From positions 28,233 to 92,232 of the forward strand of contig NZ_JAIUJR010000011.1 in the NCBI RefSeq assembly GCF_020166335.1: a stretch of 64,000 bases of DNA. The letters run 5' to 3'. The notes under the pieces were generated by a model that worked only from the letters and a program-made list of their open reading frames with translations, was not told the origin of the DNA and made no database searches. This DNA comes from Winogradskyella alexanderae (GTDB taxonomy: Bacteria > Bacteroidota > Bacteroidia > Flavobacteriales > Flavobacteriaceae). The first letter of the stretch is position 1. Every line of letters begins with the position of its first letter. This document shows, piece by piece, positions 1 through 8,752 of the stretch. The translations under genes and the position numbers were made by a program.

Positions 1-35
1 TAATAAAGCTTAACTTCTCAAATTAATCCAAAATA

Positions 36-70
36 AAAAGCACTTACCAAGCGGTAAGTGCTTTTCTTTT
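36..70 (+). terminator. Rho-independent terminator of an upstream gene
   Basis: A 13-base stem (AAAAGCACTTACC / GGTAAGTGCTTTT) with a 4-base loop is followed by a T-rich run. It probably ends a + strand gene left of the window. The A-rich left flank means it could also serve the fasciclin gene, which ends at 181 on the other strand. Nothing else is recognised in bases 1-180. Confidence 0.8.
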
Positions 71-180
71 TCATAGCAACATTATTCATATTGCTACTGC
101 TATTAATCAACCACCATCAACCAAAATGTCAATTAATAGCACTGCAGTAATGATTCTATCTATTAATACACTAAAACTCA

Positions 181-693
181 CTAGTTAGGCATTACTACAG
201 TATCAATTACGTGAATCACTCCATTACTTCCTTTAACATCTGTCGCTGTGATTTCACTGTAATTACCAGCTTGGTCTTTCAACCAAATCTTTCCATCTTT
301 TTGCATAACAGTTAATACTGTACCGTTCAATGCTTTTACCTCTACTTTTCCATTACCCTTTTTTAATGCTGCAACTACATCACTCGCCATTAAGTTTGCT
401 GGTATAACGTGGTATGTTAATATGTTTGTTAAAGCTTTTTTGTTTTCTGGTTTTAATAGGTTTGCTAATGCGTCTTGGTCTATTTTAGCGAAAGCATCGT
501 TTGTTGGTGCAAATACTGTGAATGGCCCATCGCCTTGTAAGGCACCTACTAAATCGGCTGCTTTTAAAGCTGCTACTAATGTTGAGAAATTTTCATTGCT
601 AACGGCTGCGTCAACAATTGTGTTCTGTGCTGTAGCAGTCTGGTTAAATGATAACGCTACAAACGTTGTTAAAATAAAAACTAACTTTTTCAT
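181..693 (-). CDS. Secreted fasciclin (FAS1) domain protein
   Basis: A 170-residue exported protein. Residues 1-23 form a signal peptide ending in TATAQ. The remainder is a single FAS1 domain, with the first conserved box at about 28-70 (VFAPTNDAFAKI) and the second near the C-terminus (GVIHVIDTVVMP). FAS1 proteins mediate adhesion or protein-protein contact outside the cytoplasm. It is divergent from an ECF sigma/anti-sigma pair, and this grouping occurs in many Bacteroidota, so the fasciclin gene may belong to that sigma factor's regulon (inference). Family assignment is secure; the precise role is unknown. Confidence 0.93.
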   Translation of the reverse strand: MKKLVFILTTFVALSFNQTATAQNTIVDAAVSNENFSTLVAALKAADLVGALQGDGPFTVFAPTNDAFAKIDQDALANLLKPENKKALTNILTYHVIPANLMASDVVAALKKGNGKVEVKALNGTVLTVMQKDGKIWLKDQAGNYSEITATDVKGSNGVIHVIDTVVMPN

Positions 694-776
694 AATTTTA
701 AATTATTGGTTATACAATTAAATGCACTATTGTTCTAATTTTGAAGTGCTTTCATTTATATTTACAATAGCAAAAA

Positions 777-806
777 GGCTACAGATGAGTAGCCCTTTAT
801 TTTTGG
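777..806 (+). promoter_or_regulatory. Putative promoter of the ECF sigma gene with overlapping inverted repeat
   Basis: A TATTTTTG box at 798-805 matches the flavobacterial -7 consensus TAnnTTTG and lies 18 bases before the sigma-factor ATG. Just upstream is an inverted repeat GGCTAC/GTAGCC (777-782, 789-794), which could bind a regulator or form a weak hairpin. No clear -33 TTG was found. Confidence 0.4.
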
Positions 807-822
807 GAAATCTTTAACAGAC

Positions 823-1380
823 ATGCAAAACGATACACTGCTCATTAGACAACTTCAAAATAAGGATGAGCGTGCCCTATCTATGCTTTACGACAAATAT
901 TCTGGTGCTATTTACAGTGTAATCTTAAAAATGGTTAAAGATGAAAGTAAGGCACAGGATTTACTTCAAGAAACATTTATCACAGTTTGGGACAAGTCCC
1001 ATCAATACAATGCAGACAAGGGTAGATTTTACACATGGATTTACCGTATTGCGAAAAACAAGGTATTAAATGTTCTGAGAAAAACAGACATACTCATCCA
1101 AACCGAAGATTTAAGTGTATATAAAAATAAAGAGGACGATACAATTAGTTTAGACCCTGATTTTTTAGAACTAAAAGGCGCTTTGTCTAAGTTAGAGACG
1201 CACCATAAAAATGCTATAGAATTAGTCTATTTTAAAGGTTTAACCCACAGGGAGGCACATGAGGTAATGGGTGTACCTCTTGGTACGTTTAAATCATATG
1301 TTAGACAAGCATTGCTATTACTTAGAAAGTCTTACAGTGAATTGATTAGCATGGTCATACTGATATTAAATGTGATGTGA
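823..1380 (+). CDS. ECF-type RNA polymerase sigma factor
   Basis: A 185-residue sigma-70 family protein. Region 2 covers about residues 19-60 (LYDKYSGAIYSVILK and the DLLQETFITVW core that binds the -10 element). Region 4 covers about 118-172, with a helix-turn-helix around LTHREAHEVMGVPLGTFKSY. The short length and absence of regions 1 and 3 put it in the extracytoplasmic function group. It directs transcription of a stress or envelope regulon and is presumably held inactive by the downstream anti-sigma factor. Its stop codon overlaps the next ATG (TGATG), which indicates translational coupling. Confidence 0.93.
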   Translation: MQNDTLLIRQLQNKDERALSMLYDKYSGAIYSVILKMVKDESKAQDLLQETFITVWDKSHQYNADKGRFYTWIYRIAKNKVLNVLRKTDILIQTEDLSVYKNKEDDTISLDPDFLELKGALSKLETHHKNAIELVYFKGLTHREAHEVMGVPLGTFKSYVRQALLLLRKSYSELISMVILILNVM

Positions 1381-2156
1381 TGATGGATAAGAAGATGATA
1401 TTAGAAAATGGTTTATTAGAGCAATATGTGCTCGGAGAACTTGATCTGAACAAAAGAGCAGAAATTGAGAAGGTTCTTGCTTCTGATTCAGAATTAAAGG
1501 CCGAATTATATGCCATTGAGAAAGATTTTGAAACCTTAGGATTGGAGAACGCAATCGCACCACCAGTACAGGTAAAGTCAAATTTGATGCAATTTGTTGC
1601 AAGCACATCAAACTCTAACACTAATGATTCCTCAAAAAAAGCAAGGTACTTACTAGGAGTTGCAGCGAGTATCGCCACTTTATTACTCATAGGAAGCTTT
1701 TGGATGTATTCACAACTTAACGATGTACAACAGCAATTAAAAACAGTAGAATCTAAAAATGGCGAGTTGAACAATACCATAGACCAACTAAACAACAACT
1801 TAAACAGAAACAACGCATTATTTGCAACACTCTCACATCCTGATACAGAACAATATATTCTTAAGGGCAATGCCTTGATGCCAGAAGGTAAATTGATAAG
1901 CTATGTTAACCATACTACAAAGTCCGTTGTAATTAATGCAGAAAAATTACCGGAATTGGATGCCGACCATGATTACCAAATGTGGGCAGATGTAGAAGGT
2001 GAAATGATAAATATGGGTGTTATATCTAAAAACGAAAAATTATTGGCTATGAATTATATAGACCAAGCAGAATCCTTAAACATAACCATAGAAGCTGCTG
2101 GTGGTAACGACCATCCTACGGTATCACGGTTGGTGACCAATGTGTATCTTAACTAA
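1380..2156 (+). CDS. Membrane anti-sigma factor, RskA-type C-terminal domain
   Basis: A 258-residue anti-sigma factor coupled to the sigma gene by a 1-base overlap. The ATG at 1380 was chosen over an upstream in-frame GTG because it sits on the sigma stop codon. The cytoplasmic N-terminal zone (about 1-85) would bind the sigma factor. One membrane helix lies at about 90-110 (LLGVAASIATLLLIGSFW), followed by a glutamine/asparagine-rich coiled coil (about 113-150). A periplasmic RskA-like domain follows, containing LPELDADHDYQMWADVEG. The protein would release the sigma factor when an envelope signal is sensed. Confidence 0.88.
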   Translation: MMDKKMILENGLLEQYVLGELDLNKRAEIEKVLASDSELKAELYAIEKDFETLGLENAIAPPVQVKSNLMQFVASTSNSNTNDSSKKARYLLGVAASIATLLLIGSFWMYSQLNDVQQQLKTVESKNGELNNTIDQLNNNLNRNNALFATLSHPDTEQYILKGNALMPEGKLISYVNHTTKSVVINAEKLPELDADHDYQMWADVEGEMINMGVISKNEKLLAMNYIDQAESLNITIEAAGGNDHPTVSRLVTNVYLN

Positions 2157-2305
2157 GATAAAAAGGTTCATTAATGTATCGTAAAGATTGTTTTTTCATT
2201 TTTTTATTTGTCATAAGCCATAGTCTATTATAACTATAATTGCAGGAGATTGTGTGATCTTTAATGTAGGTAATCAAAACTCTAGATTGAATTAAAAAAC
2301 CAAAA

Positions 2306-3484
2306 TTGAAAAAGTCTAAGCTGATACTTCCTGTAATTGTATTCTCTCAATTTTGTTGTACTTCTCTCTGGTTTGCAGGAAATGGTATAATGAATGAACT
2401 TATCGCAAATTTTAATCTAAACACAAGTGCATTAGGTCATTTAACGTCTGCCGTCCAATTCGGTTTTATTTTTGGAACACTGATTTTTGCAATTTTAACT
2501 ATTGTCGACCGTTTTTCGCCTTCAAAAGTGTTTTTAACTTGTGCCATTTTTGGCTCCCTATTTAATATTGGGATAATATGGGAACAAAATAATTTGGCAA
2601 GTATTCTCCTGCTTCGCTTCACTACGGGTTTCTTTCTTGCAGGAATTTATCCAGTTGGAATGAAAATAGCAGCCGATTATTATGAAAAAGGACTCGGCAA
2701 GTCTCTTGGTTTTTTAGTTGGCGCATTGGTTATTGGTACAGCCTTTCCTCATTTGGCAAAAGAAATCACTGAAGCATTTCCTTGGAAATCCGTTCTATTT
2801 CTCACGTCATCTATTGCTCTAACTGGAGGTGTCCTTATGGTACTATTAGTTCCCAACGGCCCATATAGAAAAGCCGTAAGTGCACTAAATACAACTGCAT
2901 TTTTTAGCGTGTTTCGAAATCGGAAATTTCGTTCTGTCGCTTTCGGTTATTTTGGACATATGTGGGAACTGTATGCCTTTTGGGCTTTTGTGCCCATTAT
3001 ACTAACTACTTATGGAGTAGTGCACCCCGAAGCAACACTTAAAATTCCATTATTGTCTTTTATAGTCATAGGTATGGGTGGATTGGCCTGTATTATTGGA
3101 GGGTATATCTCTCAAACATTCGGAACAAAACAAGTAGCTCGCATGGCATTATTCTTTTCATGTTTATGTTGCCTAGTTTCACCTCTTATCTTTATGACTA
3201 ATTCCGTAGAATTATTTATTGGTTTTCTCATTTTTTGGGGAATGGTGGTTATAGCAGACTCACCTCTTTTTTCAACTCTAGTGGCCCAAAATGCTTCTGC
3301 AGAAATAAAAGGCACGGCTCTTACAATTGTAAATTGTATTGGTTTCTCAATAACAATTATCAGTATCCAAATCCTTAATGTAATACAAGGCATAATTAAT
3401 CCTACATACATTTATACGCTTTTAGCAATTGGACCTATTTTAGGTTTAATAGCATTGTATGAAAAGAAAGCTAAAACAACTTAA
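2306..3484 (+). CDS. Major facilitator superfamily transporter
   Basis: A 392-residue inner-membrane protein with about 12 hydrophobic helices. The MFS layout is clear: an N-terminal bundle with an RFTTGFFLAGIYPVGMKIAADYY helix pair and a second half beginning near residue 200. The start is TTG at 2306; the next in-frame ATG (residue 29) would delete the first membrane helix, so TTG is favoured. The substrate cannot be told from sequence. Its end overlaps the convergent gene by 4 bases. Confidence 0.85.
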   Translation: MKKSKLILPVIVFSQFCCTSLWFAGNGIMNELIANFNLNTSALGHLTSAVQFGFIFGTLIFAILTIVDRFSPSKVFLTCAIFGSLFNIGIIWEQNNLASILLLRFTTGFFLAGIYPVGMKIAADYYEKGLGKSLGFLVGALVIGTAFPHLAKEITEAFPWKSVLFLTSSIALTGGVLMVLLVPNGPYRKAVSALNTTAFFSVFRNRKFRSVAFGYFGHMWELYAFWAFVPIILTTYGVVHPEATLKIPLLSFIVIGMGGLACIIGGYISQTFGTKQVARMALFFSCLCCLVSPLIFMTNSVELFIGFLIFWGMVVIADSPLFSTLVAQNASAEIKGTALTIVNCIGFSITIISIQILNVIQGIINPTYIYTLLAIGPILGLIALYEKKAKTT

Positions 3485-4134
3485 ACCTTATCGCTTTTGC
3501 AGTAGAGCATAGCATTTAGTATTGAGAACCACACCATGAAAGCAGCAAAAGTGAATTTCTGGATAATGGGTAGACATTTCAAATAAAATCCCGTTTCATA
3601 GACATAGTAATTAATCAAAAAAATAACAATACAGGTTACCCCTAGTAATCCGAGTTTAATATAATGCATTTTAAACTGCTCAACGGTCAAGCTTAGAATT
3701 GCCACAACCCCAAAAACACCAGATATGCGTACTATAATGTCATGCGTATTTGAAGCAAGGAAAAATGTTGTTAATAAAGCCAATACACCAGAATAGGTCA
3801 TAATTTTGGTATTTATACTTTCAGTGACTAGTTTGTGTAAGTTTAGCCATAAGAATAATAAACTCAAACACAGAACACCTAGGGCAGCTCTAGCATAATA
3901 ACGTCCACTATTCAATGCGCCATTGATAGCATATTTATCCAGTAAATCGCACAAATAATTGTTCCAAAAACTAAAACCTTTATGATTAACATCGTTCCAA
4001 GATCCACCAGGGTAATTTAGCGATGCTAAAATATATAGCACCACAAAGAGACCCATTCCAAATAATGGGATTAGAATGTATTTTGGCCTGCTATTATATG
4101 AGGATTTAGACACAGTTTTATGAATGATATACAT
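3481..4134 (-). CDS. Integral membrane protein, DUF998-like
   Basis: A 217-residue protein with six to seven predicted membrane helices. A periplasmic loop after the first helix (LNYPGGSWNDVNHKGFSFW) and the overall spacing resemble DUF998 membrane proteins of Bacteroidota. No catalytic motif is visible. It converges on the MFS gene with a 4-base overlap. Function is unknown. Confidence 0.7.
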   Translation of the reverse strand: MYIIHKTVSKSSYNSRPKYILIPLFGMGLFVVLYILASLNYPGGSWNDVNHKGFSFWNNYLCDLLDKYAINGALNSGRYYARAALGVLCLSLLFLWLNLHKLVTESINTKIMTYSGVLALLTTFFLASNTHDIIVRISGVFGVVAILSLTVEQFKMHYIKLGLLGVTCIVIFLINYYVYETGFYLKCLPIIQKFTFAAFMVWFSILNAMLYCKSDKV

Positions 4135-4165
4135 TAAAATAAACCCTTATAATAATTATAATCAA

Positions 4166-4177
4166 TGACTTAAATCA
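4166..4177. promoter_or_regulatory. Near-match Crp/Fnr-type box
   Basis: TGACTTAAATCA is one mismatch from TGAT-N4-ATCA and lies between the divergent membrane-protein gene and the P-type ATPase gene. See the exact matches at 7061, 38930 and 49929. Confidence 0.3.
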
Positions 4178-4300
4178 TTTAGAGATTTCAATTTATTGAC
4201 GTACTTAGAGCGAATTTATAAACGGAAGCCATTTTTAATTTACCGAAGTCGAACCTGAGAAAACACAACAAGAAGCCCTTTTGGATATTGGGCTGATAGG

Positions 4301-4318
4301 CCTAGCTTAAAAGCTAGG
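4301..4318. repeat. Perfect inverted repeat upstream of the P-type ATPase
   Basis: CCTAGCTT-AA-AAGCTAGG is a perfect 8-base stem about 35 bases before the ATPase start. It has no T-run, so a regulatory hairpin or operator in the 5' leader is more likely than a terminator. Confidence 0.4.
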
Positions 4319-4353
4319 GTAATATTCAGTAACCACCGAAATTGGCAACAATG

Positions 4354-6990
4354 ATGAAAAACCCTCATGCCATACCAGTTACAGAAGTAGTTCAAAAAAT
4401 GAACGTGAATCCCCATACGGGATTATCGACCATAGAAGCCAGAAAACGTCGAGCGACTTATGGTATGAATCGGTTGAGTGAAGATCGTACCAAAAGCGCA
4501 TGGCGCATTGCTTTTGAACAATTTCTTGATCCTATCATTTATGTCTTAGGTGTTGCTATGATTTTGGCCTTCGCATTTCAAGAATGGGTAGAGGGTTTTG
4601 CTGTACTGGCAGTAATTTTACTTACTGCTATGATTGGTTTTTTTATGGAGCTCCAAGCGGTACGTTCCGTTGAAGCACTTCAAAAAATTGCGCAGACCGT
4701 TTCCAATACTTTAAGACAGGGCAAGATTAAATCAATAAAAGCTCGTTTTTTGGTTCCTGGGGACATCATACTTCTCCAGTCAGGAGATGTAGTACCTGCC
4801 GATGCACGTATTATTGAACACAGAGGATTGGCAACAAAAGAAGCCGTGCTCACAGGAGAAAGTAATCAAATTGAAAAAAGCAATGATGTAATCCCTTTAA
4901 ACTCAATCTTGGCAGAACGTAAAAACATGCTTTTTAGTGGTACCATTATAGCAAGAGGCTACGGAAAAGCAATTGTCACAGCTATTGGAAGTAATACCGA
5001 AATTGGAGAGATCAACCGCTTAACTCAAAAAGCCAAAAAAGAGCATTCACCTCTAGAAAAACGCCTTAACAAACTGAGTCGATGGCTCATCTTATTTACA
5101 TTAGTATTAGCCATCATAATTACAATTAGTGGCTATTTTCAGGGTAGAGATTTATTCCTTATGGTTAAAATAGGCATTGCTCTTGCAGTCGCAGCAATAC
5201 CTGAAGGCTTACCTATAGTTGCAACTATTGCCTTAGCAAGAGGTATGGTGAGGTTGTCTAAGCAAAAAGTGATAATTAAAAAACTAGAGGCAGTTCAGAC
5301 CCTTGGAGAAACTACTATTGTTTGTACTGACAAAACAGGAACACTCACAGAAGATAAAATGAGTGTGCATCATATCATTTTGAATGATAACCAATGGACT
5401 AATAGGGATATCAAAACACAATGTGATCAAATAAAAGAAAATGATGCTTTTAAATATCTAATTAGAGTTGCTGTTCTATGTAATAATTATAATGGCGAGG
5501 ACAATTTGTCCAATGGTGATTCTATTGAAAATGCTCTAGTAGATTTTGCTAAAAAAATAGATTATAACCCTATTGAAATACAAAACAAGTATCCCAGGCT
5601 AGCAGAAATCCCTTTTGACACTGATACTAAAATAATGGCTACACTTAACCGATTTAAGAACAATTATATTGTCTGTGTTAAAGGCGCTATAGAACAAGTA
5701 CTGTCTTCTTGTAAATATATTTTAGGGAATAATGGTATCCAGCCTATTAAAAACAAGAACCAATGGAATGAGGATATAAATAAATTTGCTGCCACAGGAT
5801 TGCGACTGTTGGCCTTTGCCTATCGTGAAACCAATATAAAACCTATTGAGAACGAACTTGTAAAAGACCTTACTTTTGTTGGTTGTATTGGATTTCTTGA
5901 CCCACCACGCGAAGATGTAAAACAAGCTATACAAACCTACAAAAACGCTGGAATCAAAGTAGTTATGATTACTGGTGACCATCCTAATACCGCACGCAAA
6001 ATTGCCGAAGAAGTTGGATTGCTATCTATAAACAACAGTGAAGCAAGTGTTATCCGAGGTTCGGAATTAGAAAGTTATGAAGGGAAAGACGAGGAACAAG
6101 AAAAAGCAATTATGAATGCTTTGGTTTTTGCCAGAATGGTTCCAAGCCAAAAACTAGATTTAGTAGAATTCTACCAAAAACACAATGCTGTTGTTGGTAT
6201 GATTGGTGACGGTGTTAACGACGCTCCTGCTTTAAAGAAAGCAGATATTGGCATAGCGATGGGCATTCGCGGCACTGAAGCAGCTAAAGAAGTATCAGAT
6301 GTAATTCTAATGGACGATAAATTTACTTCAACTGAATTAGCCATCCGACAGGGACGCACAATCTATGAAAACATCAGGCATTTTGTAGTCTATTTGTTAT
6401 CCTGTAATCTAGCTGAAATTATTGCGGTCTCTATTGCTTCATTGTCTAAGTTGCCATTGCCTCTGCTACCATTGCAAATTCTATTTCTAAATTTAGTAAC
6501 AGACGTCTTTCCTGCCTTAGCTCTAGGCATGGGTAAAGGTGATGCTAGAATAATGGAACAACCACCTAGACATCCAGATGAACCCATTATATCCAAAAAG
6601 CTTTGGATTTCCACTTTTATTTATGGCCTTTCAATAACAGCAGTAGTCCTTGGGGTCACCATTTACGCACATTTTATAAAATCATGGTCATATGAAGTGG
6701 TAAATAATATGGCATTTTATACACTAGTTTTGGCTCAGCTAATAAATGTCTTTAATATGCCTAACCGCTCATTTTCATTCTTCAAAAATGCAGTTACTAC
6801 AAACCTTTGGGTTTGGATAGCCATAGCGCTTTCTTTATTAATTGTTGTAATTGCCTACTATATGCCAATTCTTCAAACCGTACTCTCTCTAGTAAAAATA
6901 ACAGTTGAGCAGTTTATAATCGTTTGTGTCTTTGGCATGAGCTCATTACTATTAATTCAATTAATTAAACGTTTGGGAGGTACAGTCTAG
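4354..6990 (+). CDS. Cation-transporting P-type ATPase (P2 type, Ca2+-like)
   Basis: About 879 residues. In order it has: an N-terminal cation-ATPase domain; two membrane helices; the actuator domain with LTGES (near residue 168); M3-M4 with the ion-site motif AIPEGLP; the phosphorylation site DKTGT (Asp near residue 327); the nucleotide domain; MITGDHPNTA; the hinge GDGVNDAPALKKADIGIAMG; and C-terminal helices with NLVTDVFPALALG carrying the conserved Asn and Asp of M6. These are P2-ATPase hallmarks, so it pumps Ca2+, Mn2+ or possibly monovalent cations out of the cytoplasm. Start: two adjacent ATGs at 4351 and 4354 follow an in-frame TTG at 4342. Confidence 0.93.
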   Translation: MKNPHAIPVTEVVQKMNVNPHTGLSTIEARKRRATYGMNRLSEDRTKSAWRIAFEQFLDPIIYVLGVAMILAFAFQEWVEGFAVLAVILLTAMIGFFMELQAVRSVEALQKIAQTVSNTLRQGKIKSIKARFLVPGDIILLQSGDVVPADARIIEHRGLATKEAVLTGESNQIEKSNDVIPLNSILAERKNMLFSGTIIARGYGKAIVTAIGSNTEIGEINRLTQKAKKEHSPLEKRLNKLSRWLILFTLVLAIIITISGYFQGRDLFLMVKIGIALAVAAIPEGLPIVATIALARGMVRLSKQKVIIKKLEAVQTLGETTIVCTDKTGTLTEDKMSVHHIILNDNQWTNRDIKTQCDQIKENDAFKYLIRVAVLCNNYNGEDNLSNGDSIENALVDFAKKIDYNPIEIQNKYPRLAEIPFDTDTKIMATLNRFKNNYIVCVKGAIEQVLSSCKYILGNNGIQPIKNKNQWNEDINKFAATGLRLLAFAYRETNIKPIENELVKDLTFVGCIGFLDPPREDVKQAIQTYKNAGIKVVMITGDHPNTARKIAEEVGLLSINNSEASVIRGSELESYEGKDEEQEKAIMNALVFARMVPSQKLDLVEFYQKHNAVVGMIGDGVNDAPALKKADIGIAMGIRGTEAAKEVSDVILMDDKFTSTELAIRQGRTIYENIRHFVVYLLSCNLAEIIAVSIASLSKLPLPLLPLQILFLNLVTDVFPALALGMGKGDARIMEQPPRHPDEPIISKKLWISTFIYGLSITAVVLGVTIYAHFIKSWSYEVVNNMAFYTLVLAQLINVFNMPNRSFSFFKNAVTTNLWVWIAIALSLLIVVIAYYMPILQTVLSLVKITVEQFIIVCVFGMSSLLLIQLIKRLGGTV

Positions 6991-7026
6991 TAGATTATAC
7001 TGTGGAATTTATTCCTCAAAAAAATC

Positions 7027-7043
7027 TCGTTATTAAATAACGA
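7027..7043 (+). terminator. Possible weak terminator hairpin after the ATPase
   Basis: TCGTTAT-TAA-ATAACGA forms a 7-base stem between the ATPase stop and the next operon. An AT-rich run with TTTTT follows 10 bases later. The terminator role is uncertain. Confidence 0.35.
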
Positions 7044-7060
7044 TTAAATTGTTTTTAAAT

Positions 7061-7072
7061 TGATGAATATCA
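7061..7072. promoter_or_regulatory. Crp/Fnr-type box upstream of the DUF2953-GerW pair
   Basis: TGATGAATATCA is an exact match to TGAT-N4-ATCA, the core recognised by many Crp/Fnr family regulators. It lies 47 bases upstream of the ATG at 7119, a usual position for activation. Confidence 0.45.
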
Positions 7073-7118
7073 TTGTATTGCCGTAATCCTTTAAGTTCCT
7101 TTGAACAAACTTTAGATT

Positions 7119-7619
7119 ATGGTTCTCACCATTATTTTCATTATCCTTCTGACGTTAGTTTTGTATCTGCTGTTTGTGCCAATTTTACTTGTCATTGACA
7201 CAAGAACCAATAATTATTCGGTACGGTTAAAAGGACTAATAAGCGCTTCTGTTTTAGCAGATGACCAAGAGGTCTTTAAAATCCAGATGCGTATTCTCGG
7301 ATTTGAGCTTTATTTACACCCTCTAAAAACAAAAAGACCTAAGGCAACCAAAAAAACAAGTTCTGTAGAGAAAAAACCATCCAAGAATCGCTTTCAGTTT
7401 AAAACAATCGTAAGACTTATAAGAACATTTAAGATAAAGCAGTTTTATCTTAATCTAGATACAGGAGATTGTATTGGCAATGCAAAACTTTATCCTGCAT
7501 TTGCCTTTCTGAATTTTTACATAGGTGGTTTTCATATAAACTTTACCGGACAGAACACTTTGGTTTTAGTTGTTGAAAACAAACCTATACGACTTATACG
7601 ATCATATATTAACATTTAA
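7119..7619 (+). CDS. DUF2953-like membrane-anchored protein
   Basis: 166 residues. An N-terminal membrane helix (about 2-25) precedes a basic, lysine-rich linker (about 75-95) and a C-terminal beta-rich portion containing the LDTGDCIGNAKLYPAF region seen in DUF2953 proteins. Just downstream is a GerW/YtfJ family gene. The same pairing (ytfI-ytfJ) is known in Bacillus, which supports both assignments. The biochemical role is unknown. Confidence 0.7.
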   Translation: MVLTIIFIILLTLVLYLLFVPILLVIDTRTNNYSVRLKGLISASVLADDQEVFKIQMRILGFELYLHPLKTKRPKATKKTSSVEKKPSKNRFQFKTIVRLIRTFKIKQFYLNLDTGDCIGNAKLYPAFAFLNFYIGGFHINFTGQNTLVLVVENKPIRLIRSYINI

Positions 7620-7629
7620 AATTTTAATC

Positions 7630-8004
7630 ATGGATTTACATTTTGAAGAATTATTAGGAAGAATTACTGACTTTATGAAAACAGAGGCCAATACCGAAAC
7701 TGTAGTTGGCAAAGAATTTGAATTGGGCGAATTTAAATGTGTGCCAGTTATAAAAATAGGAATGGGATTTGGTTCTGGAGGAGGTGAAGGAGCAGAAGCC
7801 AAAGGTGGCAGAGGTGAAGGACTTGGTGCTGGAGCGGGAATGGGTATCGAACCTATTGGTTTCTTAGTTACAAGAGGTGATAATATCTCGTTTATAGAAG
7901 CTGGTAAAGCTCACGGTCTTTCTGCAGCTTTTGAAAAAGTTCCAGACTTAATTGAAAAAATCGCGACCAATAGAACCAAAGAAAAAGAAGCTATGGCCAA
8001 TTAA
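7630..8004 (+). CDS. GerW/YtfJ family protein
   Basis: 124 residues from the ATG at 7630, chosen over an upstream in-frame start that overlaps the preceding gene. The family pattern is clear: an N-terminal helix, VVGKEFELGEF, a glycine-rich loop GFGSGGGEGAEAKGG and the GAGMGIEPIGFLVTRGD segment. In Bacillus the relative GerW acts in spore germination. This organism does not sporulate, so here the function is unknown and probably linked to the upstream DUF2953 protein. Confidence 0.85.
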   Translation: MDLHFEELLGRITDFMKTEANTETVVGKEFELGEFKCVPVIKIGMGFGSGGGEGAEAKGGRGEGLGAGAGMGIEPIGFLVTRGDNISFIEAGKAHGLSAAFEKVPDLIEKIATNRTKEKEAMAN

Positions 8005-8068
8005 AAGACCTAACAGCTATCAAAAACCAATTAATACGATAAGTTTCTTCATGACGTTTGTTAAGATG

Positions 8069-8098
8069 AGCTCCTTGAAAATTCAAGGAGCTTGTTTT
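8069..8098 (+). terminator. Terminator after the GerW gene
   Basis: AGCTCCTTGAA / TTCAAGGAGCT forms an 11-base stem with a 2-base loop, followed by TGTTTT. It ends the two-gene operon 7119-8004. Confidence 0.75.
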
Positions 8099-8217
8099 AA
8101 ATTCTGTAACAAGTCTATTGTGCTTAAATTATGGGTATTTTTAAAGCATAAAGAATTAACAGTTTCATTGTGTTTATAATATTCATATTATTAAACTGAA
8201 AACAATGGTTAGAAAAA

Positions 8218-8628
8218 ATGGAAAGCAAAATAGAACATATTAATCCAAATGGACTTTTTAAGAGTCCATCCTTTTCCCAAATTGTAACAACTAAGGGGAA
8301 TGGAAAAACAATTTATATTGGTGGACAAAATGCAGTTAATGATAATCATGAATTAATAGGTAAAAACGAAATTGCACAGCAGACGGATCAAATAATGAAG
8401 AATTTGGAAATTGCCTTAAAGGCATGCAAAGCAAATTTTAAACATCTTATCAAGTTAAACATTTATGTCTTACAAGGCCAAGATGCCAAAATAGGATTTC
8501 AGATTTCCCAAAAATATTTAGGACAAAGTACAAAGCAACCAATAATCACGGTAGTATTTGTCGCAGGACTAGTTCATCCAGATTTTTTAGTAGAAATAGA
8601 TGGTATTGCTTTTATACCTGAAGAATAA
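8218..8628 (+). CDS. RidA/YjgF/YER057c family protein
   Basis: 136 residues covering the full small beta-alpha RidA fold (IYIGGQNAVND, EIAQQTDQIMKNLEIALKA, VEIDGIAFIP). RidA proteins form trimers, and the canonical members hydrolyse reactive enamine/imine intermediates using an arginine shortly before the final strand. Here the corresponding stretch reads VAGLVHPDFLVEIDGIA with no arginine, so classical enamine deaminase activity is doubtful. It more likely belongs to another Rid subgroup. Confidence 0.88.
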   Translation: MESKIEHINPNGLFKSPSFSQIVTTKGNGKTIYIGGQNAVNDNHELIGKNEIAQQTDQIMKNLEIALKACKANFKHLIKLNIYVLQGQDAKIGFQISQKYLGQSTKQPIITVVFVAGLVHPDFLVEIDGIAFIPEE

Positions 8629-8752
8629 AAAACCAAATCTAATCGGCATAGTTAGTAGAGTTAAATATAACTTTATTTGTTTAGGCTTGTTTTTGATGTT
8701 TGTGTTTTTACCATAACATCTGATGATTAAAAATGAGATAAAACCAAAATTA

